Shown here: in pieces, positions 52,289 through 60,617 of the stretch | Layout: the number at the start of each line of letters is the position of its first letter | How positions within the stretch are numbered: the first letter of the stretch is position 1 | Program-made: the position numbers and the translations under genes | The notes under the pieces: generated by a model | What the model saw: the letters and a program-made list of their open reading frames with translations, nothing else | What the model was told of the DNA's origin: nothing | The model's database searches: none | Assembly (NCBI RefSeq): GCF_000344615.1 | Contig: NZ_KB467824.1 | Span: 542,445 to 606,444, forward strand | Length of the DNA: 64,000 nt | From: Janthinobacterium sp. CG3 | GTDB lineage: Bacteria > Pseudomonadota > Gammaproteobacteria > Burkholderiales > Burkholderiaceae_D | Reading direction: 5' to 3'

Positions 52289-53542
52289 ATGTCACGACGT
52301 ATTCTTCTGAAGGCGGGCGCGGCGGCCGCTTTGGCTCTAGCGACTTCGTCCTTTATGCACGCGGCGATTGCCGCCGATACCATCAAGATCGGTATTTTGC
52401 ATTCGCTGTCGGGCACGATGGCCATTTCCGAAACCTCGCTGAAGGACGTCGCCTTGATGACGATCGACGAGATCAACGCCAGCGGCGGCGTGATGGGCAA
52501 AAAACTGGAAGCGGTCATCGTGGACCCGGCGTCGAACTGGCCGCTGTTCGCCGAGAAGGCGCGCCAACTGGTCTCGCAGGACAAGGTTGCCGTCGTCTTC
52601 GGCTGCTGGACGTCGGTGTCGCGCAAATCCGCCTTGCCGGTGTTCAAGGAACTCAACAGCCTGTTGTTCTATCCGGTGCAATACGAGGGCGAGGAATTGG
52701 AAAAAAATGTGTTCTACACTGGCGCCGCGCCGAACCAGCAGGCGATTCCGGCGGTCGAGTATCTGATGAGCAAGGACGGCGGCGGCGCCAAGCGTTTCGT
52801 GCTGCTCGGCACCGACTACGTCTATCCGCGCACCACCAACAAGATCCTGCGCGCCTTCCTGAAAAGCAAGGGCGTCAAGGACTCGGACATCGACGAGGTG
52901 TATACCCCGTTCGGGCATGCCGACTATCAAACCATCGTCGCCAATATCAAGAAGTTTTCGGCCGGCGGCAAGACCGCGGTAATCTCGACGATCAACGGCG
53001 ATTCCAATGTGCCTTTTTATAAGGAACTGGGCAACGCCGGCCTGAAGGCGACCGACGTGCCGGTGGTGGCGTTCTCGGTGGGCGAGGAGGAGTTGCGCGG
53101 CGTCGACACCAAGCCTTTGCTGGGCCATCTGGCGGCGTGGAACTATTTTGAGTCCGTCAAGAATCCGGTCAACAGCGCGTTCATCAAGCAATGGAAGGCG
53201 TACGCGCTCGCCAAGAAGTTGCCCAACGCGGCGTCGGCGGTGACCAACGATCCGATGGAGGCCACCTATGTCGGTATACATATGTGGAAGCAGGCCGTGG
53301 AAAAGGCCAAGTCGATCGATACCGACAAGGTGATCGCGGCGATGGGCGGGCAGACCTTCAAGGCGCCGTCCGGTTTCACCCTGACCATGGACCCGAGCAA
53401 CCACCATTTGCACAAGCCGGTGATGATCGGCGAAATCAAGGGTGACGGCCAGTTCAACGTGGTATGGAAAACCAAGGCGCCGATCCGCGCGCAGCCGTGG
53501 AGCCCGTTTATCGCGGGTAACGAGGCCAAGCAGAAGTTGTGA
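52289..53542 (+). CDS. urtA: Urea ABC transporter substrate-binding protein UrtA
   Basis: 417 residues. A Sec-type signal peptide with an SRR start (SRRILLKAGAAAALALATSS), cleaved near AIAADT. The mature protein begins DTIKIGILHSLSGTMAISETSLKD, then GVMGKKLEAVIVDPASNWPLFAEKARQL and FGCWTSVSRKSALPVFKELNSLLFYPVQYEG, all UrtA-specific. It binds urea or short amides in the periplasm. AGGAGCAACC precedes the ATG. The other urt genes follow after a 175-bp gap with a repeat. Confidence 0.94.
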   Translation: MSRRILLKAGAAAALALATSSFMHAAIAADTIKIGILHSLSGTMAISETSLKDVALMTIDEINASGGVMGKKLEAVIVDPASNWPLFAEKARQLVSQDKVAVVFGCWTSVSRKSALPVFKELNSLLFYPVQYEGEELEKNVFYTGAAPNQQAIPAVEYLMSKDGGGAKRFVLLGTDYVYPRTTNKILRAFLKSKGVKDSDIDEVYTPFGHADYQTIVANIKKFSAGGKTAVISTINGDSNVPFYKELGNAGLKATDVPVVAFSVGEEELRGVDTKPLLGHLAAWNYFESVKNPVNSAFIKQWKAYALAKKLPNAASAVTNDPMEATYVGIHMWKQAVEKAKSIDTDKVIAAMGGQTFKAPSGFTLTMDPSNHHLHKPVMIGEIKGDGQFNVVWKTKAPIRAQPWSPFIAGNEAKQKL

Positions 53543-53576
53543 TGTCGCGCCGCTAGGGCGCCGGGAACCTTGCGTG

Positions 53577-53666
53577 TCGTAGGTCGGATTAGCGGAACGC
53601 GTAATCCGACGCCGAGCCGCTGCCGACGCCAGTCGGGTTACGCGCTGTGCGCTAACCCGACCTACA
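53577..53666. repeat. Composite REP-like element between urtA and urtB (copy 8)
   Basis: TCGTAGGTCGGATTAGCGGA with CGCGTAATCCGAC, then GCCAGTCGGGTTACGCGC with GCGCTAACCCGACCTACA. Two units in opposite orientation, able to form local hairpins or one long stem. Confidence 0.78.
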
Positions 53667-53717
53667 AATCTGCCTGGCCCGGTTTTCGGCCTTCCACCTT
53701 CACAACAAACGAAACGA

Positions 53718-55322
53718 ATGATGTCGATAAAAAAACTGCTGTTGCTCGGCTGCCTGTGCCTGCACGCGCTCGCGGCGCAGGCCGCCATCGACGCGGCCGT
53801 GCTGGCGCCGCTGGCCGGCGACGATGCCGACGCCCGCATCGCCGCGGTGGCGCGCATCGCCGCGCTGGCCAACGAGGACGCCGCCAGGGTCTTGCTGGCA
53901 CTGAAGAATGACGCCTTGTACGCCGTGCCCGACGGCAAGGTCGTGATCGTCGACGGCGGGCGGGCCTTCGATCCCGCCACCGGCGTCAGCGCTCCGTTGC
54001 CGGAGGGCGCAGACGGCATCGTCGTCAACAACCGTTTGCGCGGCGCCGTCGAGGGCGCGCTGTCGGGATTGAAACTGTTCGCGCCGGAGCCCGCGCTGCG
54101 CCTGGCCGCGGCGCTGGAGTTGCAAAAGACGTTAGAGCCGGTCCAGGTGCCGCTGGTCCAGAAGGCGCTGGAGAAAGAATCCGACGCCACCATCAAGACC
54201 ATCCTGCAACTACTGATCGCCAGCGCCAATTTGCAGGCGCCCGAGCCGGCGCTGCGCCAAGCCGCCGTGCGCGCCCTGGCCGACAGCAGCGACGCCAAGC
54301 TTTTGCCGCAGTTGCAAAGAATGCTGGAAAAAAATCCCGACGGCGGCAACGTCGAGCCGGACGAGGCGGTGCGCATCGCCGTCGTCGCCACGCTCGGCGA
54401 GATCCGCGGCCGGGTCCGGCGTACCGAATTCATCGGCAACCTGTTCTATGGTATTTCGCTCGGCAGCGTGCTGCTGCTGGCGGCGCTGGGGCTGGCCATC
54501 ACCTTCGGCCTGATGGGCATTATCAACATGGCGCACGGCGAATTGCTGATGATAGGCGCCTACACCACCTATGTCTGCCAATTGTTGTTCCGCAAATTCC
54601 TGCCCGGGGCGGTCGACGCCTATCTGCTCGTGGCACTGCCGGCCGCCTTCCTGGTCGCCGGCGCGGTCGGCGTGGCGCTGGAGCGCACGGTCATCCGCTG
54701 GCTCTACGGCCGCCCTCTCGAAACGCTGTTGGCGACCTGGGGCATCAGCCTGATGCTGATGCAACTGGTGCGCACGGTGTTCGGCGCGCAAAACGTCGAG
54801 GTCGCCAATCCGTCGTGGATGTCCGGCGGCGTCACCGTGCTGGGCTCGCTGGTGCTGTCGTACAACCGCATCGTCATCATTTTCTTCGCGCTGTTCGTCG
54901 TCGTCGCGGTCTGGCTGATCCTCAACAAGACCCGGCTCGGCCTGTTCGTGCGCGCCGTCACGCAAAACCGCCGCATGGCCGCTTGCGTCGGCGTGTCCAC
55001 CGGCAAGATCGATATGATGACCTTCGGCCTCGGCTCCGGCATCGCCGGGCTGGGCGGGGTGGCGCTGTCGCAGCTGGGCAACGTCGGCCCGGACCTGGGG
55101 CAAAGCTATATCGTCGACTCCTTCATGGTGGTGGTGCTGGGCGGCGTCGGCCAATTGGCCGGCACCGTCATCGCCGCGCTCGGCCTGGGCGAGGTCAACA
55201 AATTCCTCGAACCGCTGGCCGGCGCCGTGATGGCCAAAATCGTCATTCTTGTATTCATCATCATTTTCATCCAGCGCCGTCCGCAAGGGCTGTTCGCGAT
55301 GAAGGGACGGAGCGTCGACTAA
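53718..55322 (+). CDS. urtB: Urea ABC transporter permease UrtB
   Basis: 534 residues, typical for UrtB with its N-terminal extension. A signal peptide (LLLLGCLCLHALAAQA) leads a soluble helical, HEAT-like region (~22-225), followed by a LivH-type permease (~235-530) with GLMGIINMAHGELLMIGAYTTY and FMVVVLGGVGQLAGTVIAALG. Its stop overlaps the urtC start as TAATG. Confidence 0.93.
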   Translation: MMSIKKLLLLGCLCLHALAAQAAIDAAVLAPLAGDDADARIAAVARIAALANEDAARVLLALKNDALYAVPDGKVVIVDGGRAFDPATGVSAPLPEGADGIVVNNRLRGAVEGALSGLKLFAPEPALRLAAALELQKTLEPVQVPLVQKALEKESDATIKTILQLLIASANLQAPEPALRQAAVRALADSSDAKLLPQLQRMLEKNPDGGNVEPDEAVRIAVVATLGEIRGRVRRTEFIGNLFYGISLGSVLLLAALGLAITFGLMGIINMAHGELLMIGAYTTYVCQLLFRKFLPGAVDAYLLVALPAAFLVAGAVGVALERTVIRWLYGRPLETLLATWGISLMLMQLVRTVFGAQNVEVANPSWMSGGVTVLGSLVLSYNRIVIIFFALFVVVAVWLILNKTRLGLFVRAVTQNRRMAACVGVSTGKIDMMTFGLGSGIAGLGGVALSQLGNVGPDLGQSYIVDSFMVVVLGGVGQLAGTVIAALGLGEVNKFLEPLAGAVMAKIVILVFIIIFIQRRPQGLFAMKGRSVD

Positions 55323-56443
55323 TGAGCAATTCCTCCCTGGCGTCATCGCTGTTTTCCCGCCCGGCCTGGTGCGCCATCGTCGCCTGCGCCATGCTGGCGG
55401 CTTTGCTGCCGCTGCTGAACCTGGCCTTTCCAGACGGCCACGCGCTGCACGTGTCGAGCTACACCGTGGCGCTGGTCGGCAAGTTCATGTGTTACGCGCT
55501 GGCGGCGCTGGCGCTCGACCTGGTGTGGGGCTACACCGGCATCCTCTCGCTCGGCCACGGCGTGTTTTTCGCGCTGGGCGCCTACGCCCACGGCATGTAT
55601 CTGATGCGCTCGATCGGCCGCGACGGCGTGTATCAAAGCCATCTGCCCGACTTCATGGTTTTTCTCGACTGGAAAGCCTACCCCTGGTATTGGGCCATGA
55701 CGGACAATTTCTGGTACTGCATGGCGCTGGTGGTGCTGGTGCCGGGCGCGCTGGCCTTCGTCTTCGGCTATTTCGCGTTCCGCTCGCGCATCAAGGGCGT
55801 GTATTTCTCCATCATCACGCAGGCCATGACGTACGCTTTCATGCTGCTGTTTTTCCGCAACGACACCGGCTTTGGCGGCAACAACGGCTTTACCGACTTC
55901 AAGCGCATTCTCGGCCACAGCGTCACGGCGCCGGCCACCAAGGCCGTGCTGTATTTGCTGACGCTGGCCTTCCTGCTTGGCGCGCTGGTGTTGTGCCGCG
56001 CCATCGTCAAGTCCAAGCTGGGCCGGGTGCTGCAGGCGGTGCGCGACGCGGAGTCGCGCCTGATGTTCATCGGCTACAACCCGCTGTGGTTCAAGCTGTT
56101 CGTCTGGACCCTGTCGGCGGTGCTGTGCGGCGTCGCCGGCGCGCTGTACGTGCCGCAGGTGGGCATCATCAACCCGTCCGAGATGTCGCCGGGAAATTCG
56201 ATTGAGATGGTGATCTGGGCCGCCGTCGGCGGGCGCGGCACGCTGGTCGGGCCTGTCGTCGGCGCTTTCGCGGTAAACGGTTTGAAAAGCTGGTTCACGG
56301 CGGCGCTGCCGGACTTGTGGTTGTTCGCGCTGGGACTGCTCTTCATCCTGGTGACGCTGTTTATGCAGAAGGGCATCGTCGGCTTGTTGCAAAAAATTAC
56401 ATTCAAGCGTGGCGGCGGCGCCGTGGAAGGGGAGACGGTATGA
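55322..56443 (+). CDS. urtC: Urea ABC transporter permease UrtC
   Basis: 373 residues of the LivM type, with about ten hydrophobic segments. ALALDLVWGYTGILSLGHGVFFALGAY is the family signature, and IEMVIWAAVGGRGTLVGPVVGAF is close to the C-terminus. Forms the urea channel with UrtB. Translation is coupled to urtB (TAATG) and urtD (ATGA). Confidence 0.94.
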   Translation: MSNSSLASSLFSRPAWCAIVACAMLAALLPLLNLAFPDGHALHVSSYTVALVGKFMCYALAALALDLVWGYTGILSLGHGVFFALGAYAHGMYLMRSIGRDGVYQSHLPDFMVFLDWKAYPWYWAMTDNFWYCMALVVLVPGALAFVFGYFAFRSRIKGVYFSIITQAMTYAFMLLFFRNDTGFGGNNGFTDFKRILGHSVTAPATKAVLYLLTLAFLLGALVLCRAIVKSKLGRVLQAVRDAESRLMFIGYNPLWFKLFVWTLSAVLCGVAGALYVPQVGIINPSEMSPGNSIEMVIWAAVGGRGTLVGPVVGAFAVNGLKSWFTAALPDLWLFALGLLFILVTLFMQKGIVGLLQKITFKRGGGAVEGETV

Positions 56444-57273
56444 ACGCAGTCGCGGCGCCAATGCGCGGAGAGAGCGGCGGGCAGGGCGTTTCCTACGGCC
56501 GCGTAAAGGGCGAGGGCGTCGACACCCGCCACGGCGCGATCCTGTATCTGGAGGATATCACCGTGTCCTTCGACGGCTTCAAGGCGCTCAACAAGCTCAG
56601 CCTGGATATCTCGGTGGGCGAGTTGCGTTGCATTATCGGCCCCAACGGCGCCGGCAAGACCACGATGATGGACGTGATTACCGGCAAGACGCGGCCCAGT
56701 TCCGGCACCGCCTGGTTCGGCCAGACCATGGACTTGTCGCGCATGACCGAATACGACATCGCCCGCGCCGGCGTCGGCCGCAAGTTCCAGCGCCCGACGG
56801 TGTTCGAGCAGCACAGCGTGTTCGAAAACCTGGAACTGGCGATGAAGATGGACAAGCGGGTGCGCCCGACCCTGTTTGCGCGGCTGTCGTCCGAGCAAAA
56901 GGGCAAGATCGACGAGATCCTGGCGCTGATCCGCCTGCGCGGCCAGGAACACCGGCCGGCCGGTTTGTTGTCGCACGGCCAGAAGCAGTGGCTGGAGATC
57001 GGCATGCTGCTGATGCAGGAGCCGCAGCTGATCCTGCTCGACGAGCCGGTGGCCGGCATGTCCGACGCCGAGACGGCGCGCACCGCCGAGCTGCTCAACG
57101 AGTTGCGCGGCAAGCATTCGATCATGGTTGTCGAGCACGACATGGGCTTCGTCGCCGAGATCGCGCAGCAGGGCGTCGTGAGCGTGTTGCACGAGGGCGC
57201 GGTGCTGGCGCAGGGGCGCATGGACCAGGTCCAGGCCGACGAGCGGGTCATTGAAGTGTATCTGGGGCGCTAA
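56440..57273 (+). CDS. urtD: Urea ABC transporter ATPase UrtD
   Basis: 277 residues from the ATG at 56440, which overlaps the urtC stop. After a ~35-residue tail come Walker A GPNGAGKTT, the FQRPTVFEQHSVFENLELAM segment typical of LivG/UrtD, a variant signature LLSHGQKQWLEIGMLL (LSHGQ in place of LSGGQ, as usual in UrtD), Walker B LILLDEPVAGMSD and H-loop VEHDM. Confidence 0.94.
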   Translation: MNAVAAPMRGESGGQGVSYGRVKGEGVDTRHGAILYLEDITVSFDGFKALNKLSLDISVGELRCIIGPNGAGKTTMMDVITGKTRPSSGTAWFGQTMDLSRMTEYDIARAGVGRKFQRPTVFEQHSVFENLELAMKMDKRVRPTLFARLSSEQKGKIDEILALIRLRGQEHRPAGLLSHGQKQWLEIGMLLMQEPQLILLDEPVAGMSDAETARTAELLNELRGKHSIMVVEHDMGFVAEIAQQGVVSVLHEGAVLAQGRMDQVQADERVIEVYLGR

Positions 57274-57274
57274 G

Positions 57275-57973
57275 ATGCTACAAGTGGAACAATTAAGCCA
57301 GTATTACGGTTCCTCGCACACCTTGCGCGGCGTGTCGCTGTCGCTCGACAAGGGCGAGTGCCTGACCTTGCTGGGCCGTAACGGCGTCGGCAAGACCACC
57401 TTGCTGAAATGCCTGATGGGCGTGCTGCCGGTGGCGCAGGGCAGGGTCGTCTTCAACGGCCGCGACATCACCCGGCTGGCGCCGCACGAACGGGCCAGGC
57501 TGGGCATCGCCTACGTGCCGCAGGGGCGCGAGATCTTCGCCCGCCTGACGGTCGAGGAGAATTTGCTGATGGGCATGGCGACGCGTTCCGGCCGCAACGC
57601 TGCCCGCATCGACGGCGAGGTGTACGAGCTGTTTCCGGTGTTGAAGGAGATGTTGCGGCGGCGCGGCGGCGACCTGTCCGGCGGCCAGCAGCAGCAACTG
57701 GCGATCGCCCGCGCGCTGCTGGCGCGGCCGCGGCTGATCATTCTCGACGAGCCGACCGAGGGCATCCAGCCGTCCATCATCAAGGACATCGAGCGGGTGA
57801 TCCGGCTGCTGCGCCAGCGCGGCGACATCGCCGTGCTGTTGTGCGAGCAGTATTTCGATTTCGCCCGCGCGCTGGCCGACAAGTTCGTCGTGCTGTCGCG
57901 CGGCGAGGTGGTCGCCGGCGGCGCGCCGGAGCTGATGGACGGCGAGGACGTCAGGCGGCATTTGGCGGTGTAG
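57275..57973 (+). CDS. urtE: Urea ABC transporter ATPase UrtE
   Basis: 232 residues from the ATG at 57275, one base after the urtD stop. Walker A GRNGVGKTTLLKCLMG, YVPQGREIFARLTVEENLLMG (LivF/UrtE feature), signature LSGGQQQQLAIARAL, Walker B LIILDEPTEGIQPS and a variant H-loop LLCEQYFDFA. It completes the UrtABCDE importer. No urease or glnK gene follows in this window. Confidence 0.94.
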   Translation: MLQVEQLSQYYGSSHTLRGVSLSLDKGECLTLLGRNGVGKTTLLKCLMGVLPVAQGRVVFNGRDITRLAPHERARLGIAYVPQGREIFARLTVEENLLMGMATRSGRNAARIDGEVYELFPVLKEMLRRRGGDLSGGQQQQLAIARALLARPRLIILDEPTEGIQPSIIKDIERVIRLLRQRGDIAVLLCEQYFDFARALADKFVVLSRGEVVAGGAPELMDGEDVRRHLAV

Positions 57974-57976
57974 CCG

Positions 57977-58007
57977 GGCGCCGCCCTCCGCTCAGGCGGG
58001 CGGCGCC
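57977..58007. terminator. GC hairpin between convergent urtE and HisKA-REC genes
   Basis: Perfect 10-bp stem GGCGCCGCCC (57977-57986) with GGGCGGCGCC (57998-58007) and an 11-base loop, straddling the stop codon of the minus-strand gene. There is no T tract, so it may terminate poorly or only protect the 3' ends. Confidence 0.35.
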
Positions 58008-58831
58008 ACCAGCTTCGAGACGGCGCTCGAGGCGATCAACGCCAACAGCGCGTCGACGTCGACCGGCTTGACGAAGTAGTGGCCGAAGCCGGCCATGATG
58101 GCGCGCGCGCGGTCTTGCGGCTGGCCATAGCCGGACAGGGCGATGGCGAACGGGATGTGGGTGTCGGTGGAGGCGCGCAGTTCGCGGATCAGGTCGAAAC
58201 CGTTCATGCCGGGCAGGCCGATGTCGCAGATCAGCACGTCGTAATCGCGCCCGCGCGCCATCGCCAGGCCGTTGGTGCCGTCGTAGGCGGTGCTGACGGT
58301 ATGGCCCTCGAGTTGGAGGAAGTCCCTCAGGGTGGCGCTGGCGTCGGCGTTGTCCTCGACCAGCAGGATGCGGTAGCCGGCCGCCGCCACTTGGCGTTTG
58401 GGTGCCGGCGACGCCGCGTCCGGGGTGCGCGACAGCGGCAGCGTGGCCTTGCCGTCGCGGATGCGGGCCACGTCGAGCAGCTCGTCGAGCAGGCGCGACA
58501 TATGTTCCACCTGGCGGCTGATGGTGTCCTGCAGGCTCGCCACCTGCGGCGGCGCGTCGGCGACGCGGCCGAGCAGGATGGCGGCCATGCTGATCGGCGC
58601 CAGCGGGTTGCGCAGCTCGTGCGCCAGCGTCGACAGGAATTCGTTTTGCCGCTGGCTGCTCGCCTCGGCCTCGTCGCGCAGGGTCTGGGCGCTGAGCGCG
58701 GCCAGCGTCAGGTTCTGGTTGGCCTCGCGCAACTGCGCCACCTCGCGCCGCAGCGCCTGCCACTCGGCAGGCGTGCCGCCGGCCGGGGATGGCGCCGTCG
58801 CGGCGTCAACTGGGAGGTCGTGGTTGGACAT
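57992..58831 (-). CDS. HisKA-REC protein lacking the kinase ATPase domain
   Basis: 279 residues. A coiled N-terminus (~20-62) leads a histidine-phosphotransfer/dimerisation helix pair (HisKA, ~63-127) with the phospho-accepting H71 in LAHELRNPLAPISM. A short linker (~128-150) is followed directly by a receiver domain (~153-275) with VEDN, phospho-acceptor D203 in LICDIGLPGMNG and K255 in YFVKPVD. The HATPase_c catalytic domain that normally sits between the two is missing, with no frameshift. It may act as a phosphorelay partner or dominant modulator of another kinase. It is divergent from the REC-PAS-GGDEF gene. Confidence 0.8.
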   Translation of the reverse strand: MSNHDLPVDAATAPSPAGGTPAEWQALRREVAQLREANQNLTLAALSAQTLRDEAEASSQRQNEFLSTLAHELRNPLAPISMAAILLGRVADAPPQVASLQDTISRQVEHMSRLLDELLDVARIRDGKATLPLSRTPDAASPAPKRQVAAAGYRILLVEDNADASATLRDFLQLEGHTVSTAYDGTNGLAMARGRDYDVLICDIGLPGMNGFDLIRELRASTDTHIPFAIALSGYGQPQDRARAIMAGFGHYFVKPVDVDALLALIASSAVSKLVAPPA

Positions 58832-59273
58832 TGGCGGCGCCGTCAGATGGGCGCTTTGAGCGCGGACGGGCGGCCCGACCGCCGACCCTGAAACTGCGGG
58901 GGCGCGTCAAGACTCAACTGCTGCCGATTGTCGTGGTGTTTATCCATGCATGGCCAATAAAATATATGCAACGTGCAAGGGCGAATTCCGTTTGCGTAAC
59001 GTCAGGGTGTCGTCACCCTGTCCTTTGCGCCATTGTAGCCTATGTGAAATAAGACCTTCGTACAAATATTTTTAACCGGGTGCGCGCTGGCCGGACCTGG
59101 GTGTGCTAGCGCACAGTCCGCCAGCGGCAAATGCTGTCTACTCTAGCTGCGTTAGAAAATTCATGTCAACAATATCGTTTCCATCATGGCCGACCGGCCT
59201 GGTCCGGTTGCCCATCGTTTTTTCGCCGGCCGCTGGGGGTTTCGTTAGCGTTGGCGCCACCAGAAAGTATGCA
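58832..59273. other. 442-bp divergent intergenic region
   Basis: Upstream DNA of both the HisKA-REC gene (leftward) and the diguanylate cyclase gene (rightward). In-frame codons continue upstream of the cyclase start to about 59103 but do not look coding. There is a short degenerate repeat-like patch (GTGCTAGCGCACAGTCCG, about 59102-59120). No other gene is seen. Confidence 0.5.
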
Positions 59274-60599
59274 ATGAGCCGAGTATTGATCGTTACCGCC
59301 GACCCGGCCAGCGCCGGCGCCCTGAAGGACGTGCTGCGCGGCGACCGCCACGGCGGGTTCGACGCGGCCTGGGCGCGCGGCTTGGGCGAGGCCCTCGATT
59401 GCCTGCGCGGCGGCCGCTTCGACGCCATCCTGGCCGACTTGGCGCTGCCCGACGGCGCCGGCAAGGCCGGCGTCGAGGCGCTGGCCGCGGCCGCGCCGGA
59501 CACGCCTATCCTGACGCTGGGCGAGGACCAGGCGCTGGCCGACCAGGCGATGCGCCGCGGCGCGCACGGGCACTTTTCCAAAGCCCACTTCCGCAGCGCG
59601 CTGCTGCCGCAGTCGCTGCGCCACGTCGTCGAGCGCGTCGCGCTGGCGTCGCGGCTGGCGCGCGCCGAGAACACCCTCAATTCGATGGGCGACGCCGTCG
59701 TCGGCGTGGACCTCGAGGGGCGGGTCGACTACCTGAACCCTGCGGCCGAGGCCGTCACCGGCTGGTCGCTGGCCCAGGCGCGCGGGCTGCAGGTCGGCGA
59801 GGTGATGCCGCTGGTGTGCGGCGCGATGCGCATGCCGCTGCCGCATCCGTTGGAACTGGCGCTGGGCGGCGACGCGCCGACCGTGCTGGCGCCGGGCGCG
59901 CTGCTGCTGCGCCGCGACGGCAGCGAGGCGGCCATCGCCGATTCGGCCACGCCGATCCACGACGCCGGCGAACGCCTGGTCGGCGCCGTGATGGTGTTTC
60001 GCGACATCAGCGCGACGCGCGCGATCGGCGTCAAGATGGCGCACCTGGCGCAGCACGATTTCCTGACCGACTTGCCGAACCGGGTCTTGCTGAACGACCG
60101 CATCGGCCAGGCCGTCGAGCAGGCGCAGCGCCGCGGCGGCGGCTTCGCCGTGTTGTATGTGGACCTGGACAATTTCAAACACGTCAACGACTCGCTCGGC
60201 CACGCCACCGGCGACCTGCTGCTGCAATCGGTGGCGCGGCGCCTGCGCGCCAGTGTGCGCGGCGCCGACACGGTCAGCCGCCAGGGCGGCGACGAGTTCG
60301 TGGTAGTGATGCCCGACATCGGCTGCGCCACCGACGCCGCCGTCAGTGCCGACAAGGTGCTGGCGGCGATGGCGGCGCCGCACGCGGTGGCTCGGCACGG
60401 ACTGTACGTCAGCGCCAGCATCGGTATCAGCGTGTACCCGGACGACGGCCACGACGCCGATACCCTGCTCAGGAACGCCGACGCGGCGATGTACCGGGCC
60501 AAGGCGAGGGGCCGCAACAACCGGCAGTTTTTCAGCGGCGAGTCGAATCCGCCCTTGATCGAGCGCGAGCGCGTCGACGGCAACCGCCGCCGCGCCTAG
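59274..60599 (+). CDS. REC-PAS-GGDEF diguanylate cyclase
   Basis: 441 residues from the ATG at 59274, where the protein starts MSRVLIVTADPASAG as receivers do. The receiver domain (~2-120) has phospho-acceptor D55 in DAILADLALPDG and K103. A PAS domain (~132-250, AENTLNSMGDAVVGVDLEGR) is followed by a GGDEF domain (~265-425): active-site RQGGDEF (338-342), with the inhibitory I-site R329-x-x-D332 five residues before it. It should make cyclic di-GMP under control of phosphorylation, with product inhibition. No EAL domain. The kinase at 60618 is convergent and could be its partner. Confidence 0.9.
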   Translation: MSRVLIVTADPASAGALKDVLRGDRHGGFDAAWARGLGEALDCLRGGRFDAILADLALPDGAGKAGVEALAAAAPDTPILTLGEDQALADQAMRRGAHGHFSKAHFRSALLPQSLRHVVERVALASRLARAENTLNSMGDAVVGVDLEGRVDYLNPAAEAVTGWSLAQARGLQVGEVMPLVCGAMRMPLPHPLELALGGDAPTVLAPGALLLRRDGSEAAIADSATPIHDAGERLVGAVMVFRDISATRAIGVKMAHLAQHDFLTDLPNRVLLNDRIGQAVEQAQRRGGGFAVLYVDLDNFKHVNDSLGHATGDLLLQSVARRLRASVRGADTVSRQGGDEFVVVMPDIGCATDAAVSADKVLAAMAAPHAVARHGLYVSASIGISVYPDDGHDADTLLRNADAAMYRAKARGRNNRQFFSGESNPPLIERERVDGNRRRA

Positions 60600-60617
60600 C
60601 GCCGGGGTCGGCCGAGT

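Noticed and set aside
26671..53666. CRISPR-like repeats
   Set aside because: The repeats are dispersed tens of kilobases apart, are self-complementary, and have no regular spacers or cas genes.
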